From the NCBI GenBank assembly GCA_035041965.1, contig JAPYMA010000057.1, positions 222,075-286,074 on the forward strand: a stretch of DNA of 64,000 nt, given 5' to 3'. Below the pieces are notes generated by a model, which was not told where the DNA came from, did not search any database, and saw nothing but the letters and a program-made list of their open reading frames with translations. Positions 12,232 through 24,059 of the stretch are shown here, in pieces; within the stretch, counting starts at the first letter, position 1; each line of letters starts with the position of its first letter. Made by a program: the position numbers and the translations under genes. Source of the DNA: Anisakis pegreffii (taxonomy: Eukaryota > Nematoda > Chromadorea > Rhabditida > Anisakidae).

Positions 12232-13150
12232 GTCCAATATGGTTTCATTTCAGTTAGAACTAGGATGCATTTGACTTCATTGCAGTTCAGATGAGTGCTG
12301 TGCAGCATAAATTCATTCCATATCACCTAGTTTTAGTACACATTTAGCTTCTACTTTACAATAAGTCGATACTGTCCAGCTTGGATTCATTTCAGCTAGT
12401 GTTAGCATACAGTTGACCTATTCTGCACTTTTGGAGAATTGAGAGTACCATGAGTCCAAACTACACTTAGTTGCCGCTTCTCATTTGTCATTGGTGTGTT
12501 TCTCGTTGCATGGATCACAATTAGCTGCTGACATTTTTATTCACCCAATTTGAATTAGTTGCTTTTGAAATACTTGTTCAAAAAACACATTTGTAAATCT
12601 GTGAATAGAGCTGTGGCAGAACGTCTTCATCAATGGGCTGACGTGTGATGTGTTACGCCACAACCCTTTCGTCTTTGACCTAGACTGCAAGTGAGCACCT
12701 CGACATCAAACTTCTCAATGAATCCCGTAACTTTTTTTACGAATAATTAATTGTTGTTGTATTTCCTTTTCAGCGATTATTTTGTTTGCTTTGCACCAAT
12801 CTCAATTGCTGAGTCTCGTCCTAATCGAGGTGAAAAAATAGAGCTGTGATAACGTTGTCACGTTTTTACTTGGTCAAACATTCCATGATATGCTGCATTT
12901 GAGTTAGAAGTAAGCATCGTCCAACCTTTGAGGTGTGCAATATCCGAGGCATATGACCTAGTGCATCCCTTTCGAATTCATTTATTTTAACTGCTTGACT
13001 GCCGTACGAAGAATTGTGGACTAAATGAGGATTGAGGCTTAGTTAGAGGTACAGCAAGGTATGCTGTATGGATTCAGTTCAGCTAATACCAGTATACACT
13101 TGACCTCAGATGTACTATAGTTTATTGCTGTCCAGTATGGATTCAAACCA
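12232..13150 (+). repeat. Degenerate dispersed copies of a ~55-bp motif
   Basis: Three related segments start at about 12232, 12373 and 13060, with a partial fourth at about 13127. Each has the pattern TGTCCAGTATGGATTCA, then TTTCAGCTAG, then a TTGACCT core. Weaker matches (for example near 12290 and 12445) suggest a decayed tandem or dispersed repeat. No coding potential is evident. The cluster follows the Merlin fragment and may be noncoding remains of the same element or an old satellite. Confidence 0.45.
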
Positions 13151-13397
13151 CAAAATGAATCTTTACTGTAACAAAATATTGGCCTAAACCTCTCCTGTGA
13201 TTTCTGTTTCGATATGGGGAATAAAAGTAAATTTATCGCAGCACTTCGATTATCAAAACGAAAAAATTCGATAGTTGGCCTTAAGTACAATAGTTGTGAT
13301 CATGTTCAGCATATAATTTCCAGTGAATTTAATTTCGTTTCAATCGAAATATTTCTTTGATGTCATTAAAACCTAGCTATTCATTACAGTGATTTTG

Positions 13398-14594
13398 ATG
13401 GGAGATAAAGAGGCACAACAGGAAGAGCTGCAATCAATTGACGCAATTTTCGGTGATTTAGTCCATTTGGAATCAACTTCTCGAATAAATGTACAGTTCG
13501 CTGATGATATTCAACTAACTATCGATTTGCCTCCCGATTACCCATCTCGGTAAAGGTCTATCGCTCTTTTCAAAATATCCCTCATGTTTTTCTAGTGAAA
13601 GCATACGTTCAGCTGGAGCAATTTTTATTAATTTTCAGTTCTCCTCCTTCATTCGAATTGAGCGGACCCAGGTTGAAAGCATACGAACGGACGGAATTAT
13701 CTAATAAACTACAGGAAATATACGTGAATAGTATTGGTCAGCCCGTTTTATACGATTGGATCGAATGTGTTAATTCACATGTACTAGAAAAAACCGAAGG
13801 TCCTGAACCAGCTGACTCATCCATTGAGGAATTACCTTCAAGTAGTGGTGAAGTTTCATTTCCGGATATAATGGTACCGAAAATTATTAGTGGTGATATT
13901 TTGACGGATCGAAAGAGCACCTTTCAGGCTCATCTCGCTGTTATAAACTCTGAAAATGAGGTAACTTTATTTACATTTGTATCATAAAATGTATAACATA
14001 ATTGTTTTTTCATATGTTTTGTTTTATGAAGAAAGTGCGAAATTTTCTTCCTGAGAAACATGACTCTTTGAAATTAGACAATTCTGTAGCAGTTCGTAGT
14101 CGAGCTTTTTTACTTGCGATGGTAGTGCAGCTAATTTCAAATGCAGAAGGGAAATTTATTGCAGGCAATGTTGGTGCTTAACAGGTTGAAGGAAAACAGT
14201 AAGATTGCACGAGCCACACATAATATGTACGCTTGGCGAACCCAAGAGGAAACTGGTGGTCACATTATCAATAGGCACGATTGCGAGGTTCTTTTGATTT
14301 CAAAACTATGTTTTTTCCTACTTTTCATCTGCAAATGTTCTTTTTGTCAGGAACGTAGAGCAATTATGGCTGTTATGAGTTAATTTTTTGTTGAATAGAA
14401 TGACCCTTCAGGACGATGGTGAACATGGTGCGGGATCGAAATTGTTGCATCTGTTAGAGTTAATGAAGGCGACAAACGTAATGGTGATAGTGTCGCGTTG
14501 GTATGGTGGAATTCATTTGGGCCCTGATCGGTTTCGACATATTTGCAATAGTGCTCGTGAGATACTCTCTCAGAATGGTTTCTCGAATCGTTAA
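13398..14594 (+). CDS. IMPACT: IMPACT homologue (RWD plus UPF0029/YigZ-like protein)
   Basis: Four exons (13398-13549, 13639-13960, 14165-14287, 14412-14594) join in phase into 259 residues. Residues 1 to about 100 form an RWD domain with the EEL..I.AIFGD start, the LPPDYPS turn and a split PPSFEL. Residues about 138-259 form the IMPACT/UPF0029 domain: DRKSTFQAHLA, KIARATHNMYAWR, DDGEHGAG, VMVIVSRWYGGIHLGPDRF and a final ICNSAREIL. In the family IMPACT binds GCN1 through RWD and limits GCN2 activation, so it damps eIF2-alpha phosphorylation in the cytoplasm. Length fits the compact nematode form. The second intron contains a decoy acceptor, but E|A joining matches family spacing exactly. A TTACAG 9 bases before the ATG could be a trans-splice site. 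Confidence 0.95.
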
Positions 14595-16472
14595 CCATGA
14601 AAATTTTAGATTGTCTTCATTCAAGAATCTCCCTCATTTTCGGTCAATTAGGTCAATTCTAAATCTCGTAATTATATCCATCATAGACACATTTTCGTAT
14701 TTTTAAGCCAGCTGAAATTGACTATTGTTGCTAAATTATCAGTCAACAAAAACGTTTCATCTTCCCATAGATTCTTTCTTTGAGGATTTGCTCAAAACAT
14801 TCTCATATTCTGATGCAAAATGCTGTGTTATTTCCATCTAAAATCATTTCCATTCTTGCGATTTTGCTGTAAAATCTAATTCTCATTAATAAATTTAACA
14901 TCTTCACGATAACTACTTTTCAGTTTTAACGTTGGTCTGTTTGTTGCGATACACTTGTTATTCCTGAAGTGTATAATTTATTTTGTAATCAGCAATATGC
15001 TCTTTCATATTTTGGGCGTTTTTCCCTCGGAAATTTATATACGCCATCGAACTATTCCGTTTAACGCGTTTTGTGTAATTTGTTTCCATTTTAAAGAAAT
15101 GTTATGTAAGTATAAGAGGAAAGCGTGCGTGTAAACTTTGTTGGTTTTATGATGAATTGTTTGTAGAGTTGTTGATAATCGGATTTTAGTGCTGAGATTG
15201 ATGCAAAACAATTTTGAGATCAGCGAGTTGCTCTCAATCAGAGCGTGTTACTTTGTTTGTAAGGCATATGATGAGTTGATATATCAAATATTTACACTTC
15301 ATCTTAGGTTCTTCAAAACATCTCAAAAGTACAACTGGATTATCTTGTTTATTTTGTTCTTGTAGAATGTGTGACCTGAACTAAAAAATGTTTTTGAAAT
15401 GGTGGGTGTTGTTTTTTGAGAGCAGATCCGTTGGCATCATTCTGTTTTTATTTTTATCTTCATTTCACAGTCGTATCTTTGTCAGGTTAACATAACTGGT
15501 GAATACAACTTCAACAGCTGGTGAATCTATTTTGGTTTACTTTTTGTAGTATTTTGTCTTAATTTTAATACTCTGTATTGTCGGATTTATTTACGCTTGT
15601 ACGATTTTTGTTTTGTTGCTTTGTTGTGTTTCTGTAGTGCGGAATGATTCATCATAAAGTTCTTTGAAGGTCACTTCTGATTCACACTTTCCGACTCTAT
15701 TCCTCTATCTCATAATTCGTTTTGAAATCAGTCAGAGTTGTTGTTCTTTTGAGAATTATGAGAAATAATTTGCTGATGATAGTGAAATTTGATGCCCTTC
15801 TAACTGGCGATTCATTGGAAATCATCGACAGCTCTTTTTTCCTTAATAACAGTTAGCAAAAAAGGTCACTGTTAGTCACATTTGTTCGTGTAATTGCATT
15901 TTGCCGTTGTCATCTATCTGATTTGTTGTAATTGTTGACAATATTTCACTGCGATGTGTCCATTTTTTTTTTCAACTTTAACTGCACGAAACTTGGGGAA
16001 TAAATTTTGATTTATTTTTCAAAAAAATTCTTGACAGTTACATATTTTTGGCTAAAAAACTCTCAATATATCTTCAAAAATTAGTTTGATTGATGTGGTA
16101 GCATGATATCGTCATATCAACATCGCTGTGTAAATATGTAATTCGGTGAACTGAATTGAATTTATGAAAGGGCGGAGTTTGCATGTTATGCGGAGTGAGT
16201 TTGTTAGTCGATTGCATATTGTGTTGGTCGAGCGAGCGAGCTGCACTGGCAGCAACAGAATGGGTTAACACTGAAGAACAATCACCAATCGAATAACATA
16301 ATCAAACCAATCAAATAACTTCCATCTATTTTTATATAAGTGACAACTAATTGACGACACACGACATCCACTTTGCATTTGATTGTTTGTTTGTGCATAT
16401 TCAGCATTTCGTTGCGTCTTTCTATATTGCTACTATCATTGTCAACACATCGGACAACATTTCTCCTGAGCG
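14594..16472. other. 3' UTR and intergenic, T-rich
   Basis: T-rich sequence with short frames only. TTCAG just before 16403 may be a trans-splice or 5' UTR acceptor for the gene that starts at 16473. Confidence 0.5.
14888..14893 (+). terminator. Possible poly(A) signal for the IMPACT homologue
   Basis: AATAAA about 290 bases past the IMPACT stop. It is the nearest canonical hexamer I see, but other variants could be used. Confidence 0.35.
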
Positions 16473-19400
16473 ATGGTGTTGCCGGTGTGCATGGAAGATG
16501 CTGAACTATTTCCAAAGACCGCTCATCTTGATTTATCCGCCAATTTCGGCGAGCAGTTATCCACTGAAAATTGTGTTCAGGTTTGTCGAAGATTTTTTAC
16601 TAGAATCTTTACGAAAGAACATTTGAGTGGTCTAAATGATTTATGGCGATGGATTAGTGACATAACATTTTGTGTTGATTATGAATGTAAATTATGATAA
16701 CGGTTCAAGTATTTCTATTGCGGTAAATTTCTGTCAAGCCTTCCAGTTGTGGTAAATTTGTTAAGAGATTGTTGACATGTGCATTCGCCCGGTTTCGTTT
16801 CTGTTTGAAATGTTCCATTTTGAAGTCCAACTATTGATGATGCAAATTCCTTTATGCTTCGCGATTTTGCTTCTCGATTGATGAAACAGAATGACGTGTA
16901 TAGAATGGCATGAAAAGGTTTCTCGGAATTAGTGCCAGAAACGATTCACATCCGAGCTGCGTATTCCATAATTGCATTAATCACAATACAGATGTACACC
17001 GAGCATAATCATATGTTCCTTGAGGCGTTACAGTAAAAACTTTCACTGCAATGCTTTTGAATCAACGTCACGTCACGTTCAATGAATTGCTCACAGCTTC
17101 AGCATTCATATTCATGCACTCTTTGAAGTTCACTTAGTATTTGTGTCGTTTCGATAAACGAAACTCACTGAATGAGAGCACTTTCTTTCGTCATGTGGAA
17201 GGAAACGTTCCAAAGAGGTGCTCTAATTATTATCCAAGTTCGCTGTAGTAAGGCCACAGATTGACATAATCGCATGATTGTTACAACATCTAATTGATTT
17301 CTGCGAATCACACCCAAAATGAACACTGCTGACTCACCTTGTCAAGTATTCTATCAATAAGTTCATCGCCTTATTGACTCACATTTGAAAATCATATTAT
17401 ACTCTATAATACATATACATGTATGTTTCAATTCGTAAACCAATTTGCATTTTATTTGATTCAACATCATCGAAGTTAATCAGCAAATGAACTTCGCTAA
17501 AAAACCGAGCAATTCAGTGGATCTTATTCGTGAGATACTTTATGGAAATGTTTTTGCGGAAATATATCATCAGATGCACTCACAATCAATTCACTACATT
17601 CATTTTGTTAAGGCTATAAAGTAGACAAGCTTTTAATGGGTTCATGTCGAACATCAATCCATCTTATCCAATACTGAATTATGAGGCATATCTCCAACCG
17701 TTGAGACTTTCTTCTAGTCACTTCGAAGAACCATTTGTTATTCGAACACAACGCATCTAGGTCTTAATTTCATTGATGTTGGTATAAAAGAATGTTCATC
17801 AATAACTGCAAATGAAGTTATTTTTAAATTTCAAATCCTAATTCGGCTTAGTGATCTATAGTAAGAACTGATGATCGGTTTGTTGGCAAAAAGAGTACAA
17901 AAACGTATTCATTTGTTTGAGAATTGAAGAAAGTTCAACATTTTCATTACAATGATTATGAAAAGTGTGAAGAGTGAAATGAAAGAAATAATTAACCAAA
18001 ATGATATTATAACCTGTGACCTTTTACACTATCGCTTTGACAAAAATTGCCAATCATTAATAATGTCGAATGAATTTTTTAAAAACTGATATCTCGTTGA
18101 TATTGTTTGAAATTGCATTTCTTGTAGGAGCTGTTAGAGCCATAGAGGGGTTTGTGTTTGCAAAAAAAAGGTACATTAATGAGGGTTATTTCGGAATTCC
18201 AGAGAGAAAACGAGATTTTGATATTGAAGCTTGTCGAATGTTACAAATGCGTAATTGTTCGTCTCTAGAGGATTTCATTTTGGAACAAGTAAAGTTGATA
18301 GCATATTTCACACAGCAATGCGATGCCAAGAGAAATTGGGTTGAATCAGGATGCGATGAAGTTTCTTTTAAGACGACATTTTACGATCTTATTGAAACCG
18401 AAAGTAATTTGTCAACTGTTTAGCGATATTGAATTAGGAGTTTTTTTGCTAATCTGGAACTGTTCAAGCAAATGAATCAAGTTCATGCTGAGAAAGTTTC
18501 TCATGGAGCAGCTTTTCCTTTCCAGAACTTTGAAACTTCCATCGAACAATCGAAAAACTCGTATGATAGATTTCCCTCGGCTGAATGAAAAAAAAAGTTT
18601 GCATGCATAAAAAATTCGCATACTTCCAAATGAAAAGTCTCAATATCATATGTTTACATATTCGAAGGCTTCATTGTTGTAGATTCAAATTTTTCATTTA
18701 AATAAAAATTGAATTTATGTGATTGGAGAAATTGTGACCGTGAATGAACTGTAATCATACTTTGCAGATGTTAGACCAAATGTCAAGATTGTGGTGGTCA
18801 CGATTGGTGATATCGGTGCGTGGCTATGTGATCAACTATTTCAAAACCGAAGACGATATGCAATTTCTTTTCGATGACGCATTCATAATGATTCATCAGT
18901 ATGTGGTTGAATCACAGACTGCGATCGCACAACAGGTTTGTGAAAATGGAATCGTCAAAAATATATTTTACATTTCATTTGCAGCAATCGCAAAATGAAA
19001 CGACGAGAGATAGATATATAAATACATTCACTGAAGAGTAATCACGCACAAACAACGTTGTTTTCTCATTGAAATCATATGACACTATCAATTCCCCTGA
19101 TGACTATAAACGGAGAACTGCCATACATCTGGGACCAATTAAAGCTCATTATAAATGTCGTCGCAAAGAATCAAAAAACTGAACATGTCTAGAAATTGTA
19201 CGGAATAATGACAGCTTTTCTTTTGCGAGTACATAGCAGTCAAACTATTTCAAAAATCAATCTGAAATAAGTTCCTATGTTATTTGAGATAAGTTTTATT
19301 TGAGAAATGCTCCTATTTCTGCTCTCTTTAGTCTTTTTGTGTAATCAGTTAAGGGAGAAATGCCGAAAAATTTGCAATTGATGTTTGCGAAAGTTTTGTA

Positions 19401-22400
19401 GCACATGCACCGCAATAGATTACAAATCAACACACAGTCTTCACGGCATACACTTGCACTAAACAGTGCAAACAGCATGAAACATTATTTTAATTTTGTA
19501 GTGATGTTATTGAAGCGTAGCGCTCATATAAACATAAATTCGTAAACACAATATCTTCTATTATTTCGCTTAATCAACAGATAAAAATTTAGAAGTCGAG
19601 CAAATTGAAGCGTAAAAGAAATTGAAATAAATGCAGTGTTCCGAAAAGATTTAATCATTGAATATGTGACACTTTGTTTTCGAAAGTTGATGCTGTAGTT
19701 GATTGTTTTTCATAATTAAAGCATTAAAAAACCATGCAGTTAAGTTAACAAACTCGCATAACGAGTCAGTGGGCAGCTTGGTAGTTGATCATTAACATGC
19801 GATTCAAAGACTTCTTAAAATTTCAGTCACTATAATCAAATTAAATTCCCTAATACGTTGCTCTAAATCACAAAATGTGATTAAGAGCAGTATCATTTGT
19901 TATTTTCATTCCTTACCGAATGAAAAATGTCCGTAAATTCAATTAATCCAGTCATGCGTAATCTCAGTGTTGGTTATCGCTATATTTGAAGGTTCTAAAC
20001 AAGAAACTATTTTTTGGTTCAAATATGATCATTTCGGTAATAAAAGCAAATTTATAACAGTAATGATAAGCTAAATCAAAAATAGGCAATTGCATTTTTG
20101 TAAGCTCCCATCAGGGTTTCAGAATTAAGATTAAATTGAAAAAAAAACATTTCAGTCTTTTGGAGTGGCGTATTGCGAATTGAGAGAATTGAAAGAAAAG
20201 TTGATGTAAGATACAAGTAATATGTAACGGTTTTGCGTAAATATAATAACGGTGGAACTGATCTTTAGAGAATATTTGCTGAAAGCGCCGTTAGGTTTAT
20301 GTGATCAGCGATTGTTGGAAACGATGAATGGAATTTGTTGCTTTGAAACGGCAACTCATTAAATTTAACGATTGCGTCCATTTTGAAATAATTGCGAGCA
20401 AAAATAAGAAATCATCACAAGAAAATGCATCATAACATATCATGTGAGAGTGTCGCACATAATTGCTTCATAAATCACTGATTTATCACGTTGATAATGA
20501 TGCTTTATTCCACTCATAACTGATCGTTGTTTGGATACGATTCATACATTACTCATTCCTATTTATTTAAAATAAATTAAACGACGCTTCATGTATCTTC
20601 TTGCAATCACATTGCGTGTTTGTAGGATTTTTCCATTGCTTTCATGTAATTGATTGTTAAAAAATAGTCTGATATAATATTGAAGAAGATTATGAAAAAA
20701 AATGAAATTCTAGAATTGAATATGAAAACAGGAACGATGAGCAGATGATTAGTAGCATTCTCATTTGGATTCACTTGAATGAATAGAAATGACAAGATCA
20801 ATTCAATATTTCATTGATCAACGTTAATTGTTATAAAGAGAAACTCTTCTGGAACTTGTTGAGAACCATAAATTTATGTGGGTTTTTTTGAATGATCTTC
20901 ATTGAAAGGGGAAAATTTTCAGCTGAATTCAGTACGATTCATTTAATGAATGTTGAATAAAAAGAAGAAGTAGAGTTTCTTTGAAATACATTCGAAAATT
21001 TGACCAATGTCATTCAATCTCCTTCGAATGCACTCTGCAAAATTTCAATTAAAAAATCACGACTAGGATGTATCGTACAGTTCGAACAAGTCCAGCTTTA
21101 ATTGAAATATCAGTTTAAGATCTTTGATTGTTTAATTAGTTCGTGGCGGATATGGAAAATTGATAATCTCTCCGTAATAGAAAATCGCAACAGACCGGAA
21201 TTGTGGAACCTCGCCGAATCGTAAAAACTTTTGGAGGACATATTAACTTCGATTTAGAATGGTGATTTTGCAGTTTCTTGGTGATCTTGAACGTATTGTA
21301 AAGGTGGAAAACTTGGTGGAAAAACTTGAACGATTGGAGAAAGGGGAGCAATTACGCGAGAATCCTTTCATTGACAGGAACACCAAAACACAATTCGCAA
21401 GGTATAAATAACTGGTTCAATGTTATTCAGTAATTTGGTTTTAAAAAAATTTTTTGTTGGTTTTTTGTCGTCTTATTTAGAAGGAAGACACAATGCAGTT
21501 AGTTTATTTTTGCAACGGTATTGATAGAGATAGTTTTGTTGAGTTAGAGAGAATATTTCATTACAAAATGTTTATTGAAGGAAGTAACTTTATTATGTTG
21601 ATTCGACTGCATCTTTTGAAAACTGAAATGAAAGATCGTTTGGATGCTATGAAACGTGCGTTTGGTATAGACCTGCTAAAATTTATGTGTTTTGGTTCAA
21701 CAAAAATTTCATGAAATGTTTCCATTATTTTGAAAAATAAAGAAAAATATCCAACAGAACGAACGCTAAACACAACATTTCTCTTTGTGATCACTCATCC
21801 AATGATGAAGAAGTTTCGAATTAACGCTTGATTTCTCCACGGAACTGTCAATAATCTGAGAGCCCATAGGAATTAGTGATGCTTCTGTTCCACACTTTCG
21901 ACAAACTATTTTCTTCTGTACTGTTCCGCACTTCAACAGTTCTGTTTTGTTGAGTTCTGTTCCGCACGTCCTTCTTCTTGAAACTGTTCTGTTCTCTAGT
22001 TCCATTTCAAAAACTGTTCTGTTCTCTAGTTCCATTTCAAAAACTGTTCTGTTCTCTAGTTCCATTTCAAAAACTGTTCTGTTCTCTAGTTCCATTTCAA
22101 AAACTGTTCTGTTCTCTAGTTCCATTTCAAAAACTGTTCTGTTCTCTAGTTTCATTTCAAAAACTGTTCTGTTCTCTAGTTCCATTTCAAAAACTGTTCT
22201 GTTCTCTAGTTCCATTTCAAAAACTGTTCTGTTCTCTAGTTCCATTTCAAAAACTGTTCTGTTCTCTAGTTCCATTTCAAAAACTGTTCTGTTCTCTAGT
22301 TTCATTTCAAAAACTGTTCTGTTCTCTAGTTCCATTTCAAAAACTGTTCTGTTCTCTAGTTCCATTTCAAAAACTGTTCTGTTCTCTAGTTCCATTTCAA

Positions 22401-24006
22401 AAACTGTTCTGTTCTCTAGTTCCATTTCAAAAACTGTTCTGTTCTCTAGTTTCATTTCAAAAACTGTTCTGTTCTCTAGTTCCATTTCAAAAACTGTTCT
22501 GTTCTCTAGTTCCATTTCAAAAACTGTTCTGTTCTCTAGTTTCATTTCAAAAACTGTTCTGTTCTCTAGTTCCATTTCAAAAACTGTTCTGTTCTCTAGT
22601 TCCATTTCAAAAACTGTTCTGTTCTCTAGTTTCATTTCAAAAACTGTTCTGTTCTCTAGTTCCATTTCAAAAACTGTTCTGTTCTCTAGTTCCATTTCAA
22701 AAACTGTTCTGTTCTCTAGTTCCATTTCAAAAACTGTTCTGTTCTCTAGTTCCATTTCAAAAACTGTTCTGTTCTCTAGTTCCATTTCAAAAACTGTTCT
22801 GTTCTCTAGTTCCATTTCAAAAACTGTTCTGTTCTCTAGTTCCATTTCAAAAACTGTTCTGTTCTCTAGTTCCATTTCAAAAACTGTTCTGTTCTCTAGT
22901 TCCATTTCAAAAACTGTTCTGTTCTCTAGTTCCATTTCAAAAACTGTTCTGTTCTCTAGTTCCATTTCAAAAACTGTTCTGTTCTCTAGTTCCATTTCAA
23001 AAACTGTTCTGTTCTCTAGTTCCATTTCAAAATCAGTTCTATTCCTATTACTCGAATTTCAGCACTGTTCTACGCTATCGTTTAAACTGCCTTGTTCTAT
23101 TCGTGTCCCCTCAGTACATCGAAACAGCAAAAAAAATGGCAATAACAATTGTTGTAATAGTGTTGAAATTGGAGGATGTGTTCGCGAAAGAACTAAAAAC
23201 GGATATGATTTAGGCTGGAAGAAGATAGCCAAGCAGTGGTCGTTTGTATTGAGGACTGGGGAGAAAACGAGAGGTTGCAGGCTCTGATAATGAGGATCAT
23301 TAAAGAACTGAGACACTCTGACCTGTAATCTTTGAATGGAGCCTCGTTATGATGAGTAGAGATTGGCGGAATTTGCCAATAACGAGTGAAATTTTTGTTC
23401 AGAATATTCGGCCAGCCGAGCGCATCAACTTATCGAGTAGCGAACGCACAAAAACATGCTTATGTGACATTCATGCGAATATTCTCACAACTTCACGAGA
23501 GATGGTCAGCGGAAATGAAGAAGCAGCGCAAAGGGATTCGCTTTGAGGAAGATCCTGAATGGCAACCGGATGAACGTGTTGTTCTCTTTCAACATTTCTT
23601 TGAAGGTTTCAATACTTCATTTCGTATTTGACAAGCATTTTTAAATCTATTTCAACTCAATGTCTCTACATATATCGTTTTAAATTTTCTATATGGGCTA
23701 CTTGAAGTTATTCGAAAATCAAAAACTATTTTCATATTCATACAGTTTATGTAATGAATAGGGAATCGAACGTGGGTTCTACTTGATTTCGATCGATACA
23801 TTTTGAATTATTGGCGACCAAGGGGATCATCGGTGATTTTCGGTGATCGTTTCATCGAAGACAAAAAACGACTCGGATATGCGTTGTGCGATCATTGTGG
23901 CATTCTTGAACAACACGTTGGACAGTTCGCTGAGTTCAATCAAAAACGATTTTGTTCGTTAAAATGTGCTGAAGATTATCATCCTGAGATACATCTGAGT
24001 GGATGA
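16473..24006 (+). CDS. Unrecognised protein with C-terminal FCS-type zinc finger
   Basis: Proposed exons 16473-16580, 18768-18935, 21274-21401, 23403-23605 and 23762-24006 join in phase into 283 residues. An in-frame TGA lies 3 bases before the ATG, which fixes the start if the first exon is right. The middle is helical and charged. The C-terminus has C245-x2-C248-x18-C267-x3-C271 with KRFCSLKCAEDY, the pattern of FCS zinc fingers found in Polycomb-type proteins (Ph, Scm, L3MBTL). Those fingers bind nucleic acid, so a chromatin or RNA role is an inference. No MBT or SAM domain is seen. AATAAA lies 50 bases past the stop. Exons 3-5 are solid, exon 2 is likely and exon 1 is weaker. Introns 1 and 3 contain other apparent genes and a minisatellite, so this could also be two neighbouring genes. 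Confidence 0.6.
18070..18423 (+). CDS. Small secreted protein, single exon, inside a larger gene's intron
   Basis: A 117-residue frame from ATG to TAG. Residues 1-24 look like a signal peptide with a long hydrophobic stretch (ISLILFEIAFLVGAVRA). The mature part has four cysteines (EAC, RNC, QQC, SGC) with helical, charged spacing. Nematode secreted families such as the T20D4.11-like (DUF19) domain have similar cysteine-rich helical layouts, but the match is too loose to assign. AATAAA follows at 18701. It lies on the same strand within the proposed 2.2-kb first intron of the FCS-finger gene. It may be a nested gene or a sign that the flanking exons belong to separate genes. Confidence 0.5.
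   Translation: MNFLKTDISLILFEIAFLVGAVRAIEGFVFAKKRYINEGYFGIPERKRDFDIEACRMLQMRNCSSLEDFILEQVKLIAYFTQQCDAKRNWVESGCDEVSFKTTFYDLIETESNLSTV
18701..18706 (+). terminator. Poly(A) signal after the secreted-protein gene
   Basis: AATAAA about 280 bases past the stop at 18421-18423, before the next acceptor at 18767. Confidence 0.45.
21493..21714 (+). CDS. Small unrecognised protein or alternative last exon
   Basis: An open frame with coding-like composition. It either starts at ATG 21493 (73 residues) or extends back through an acceptor at 21478-21480 (TTATTTAG). The protein is helical with alternating basic and hydrophobic residues and no known motif. AATAAA lies 22 bases past the stop, as for a genuine transcript end. 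Read from the acceptor it is in phase 0, which fits splicing from 18935, or from a cryptic donor inside exon 3 of the FCS-finger gene (GTAAAG near 21302). It does not fit the normal donor at 21402. It is therefore either a nested small gene or an alternative terminal exon giving a protein without the zinc finger. Confidence 0.4.
   Translation: MQLVYFCNGIDRDSFVELERIFHYKMFIEGSNFIMLIRLHLLKTEMKDRLDAMKRAFGIDLLKFMCFGSTKIS
21736..21741 (+). terminator. Poly(A) signal
   Basis: AATAAA 22 bases downstream of the stop of the frame ending at 21714. It lies inside intron 3 of the FCS-finger gene, so its use would end transcription early. Confidence 0.5.
21981..23030. repeat. 30-bp minisatellite, 35 perfect-length units
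   Basis: Thirty-five consecutive 30-bp units without any length change. The only variation I see inside the array is one C-to-T change (TCCATTTC to TTCATTTC) in units 6, 11, 16, 19 and 22. Degenerate copies with CTGTTCC cores flank it on both sides (about 21890-21980 and 23030-23080). Since 30 is divisible by 3 and the unit lacks stops in three frames, frames of 411 and 446 codons (plus) and 419 codons (minus) stay open. The minus frame repeats MELENRTVFE, the plus frames SKTVLFSSSI and QKLFCSLVPF. I treat these as by-products: the array lies in an intron of the FCS-finger gene and no frame has a signal peptide or supported splice context. Confidence 0.95.
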
Positions 24007-24053
24007 TAACGTTGAAATACTGCTGCATGGCTGCTTGAATTATAAATACTTCC

Positions 24054-24059
24054 AATAAA
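24054..24059 (+). terminator. Poly(A) signal of the FCS-finger gene
   Basis: AATAAA 47 bases after the stop at 24004-24006. Confidence 0.6.

Noticed and set aside
21947..23287. Plus-strand frames of 411 and 446 codons
   Set aside because: They stay open only because the 30-bp unit is divisible by three. The region is intronic in the surrounding gene model.
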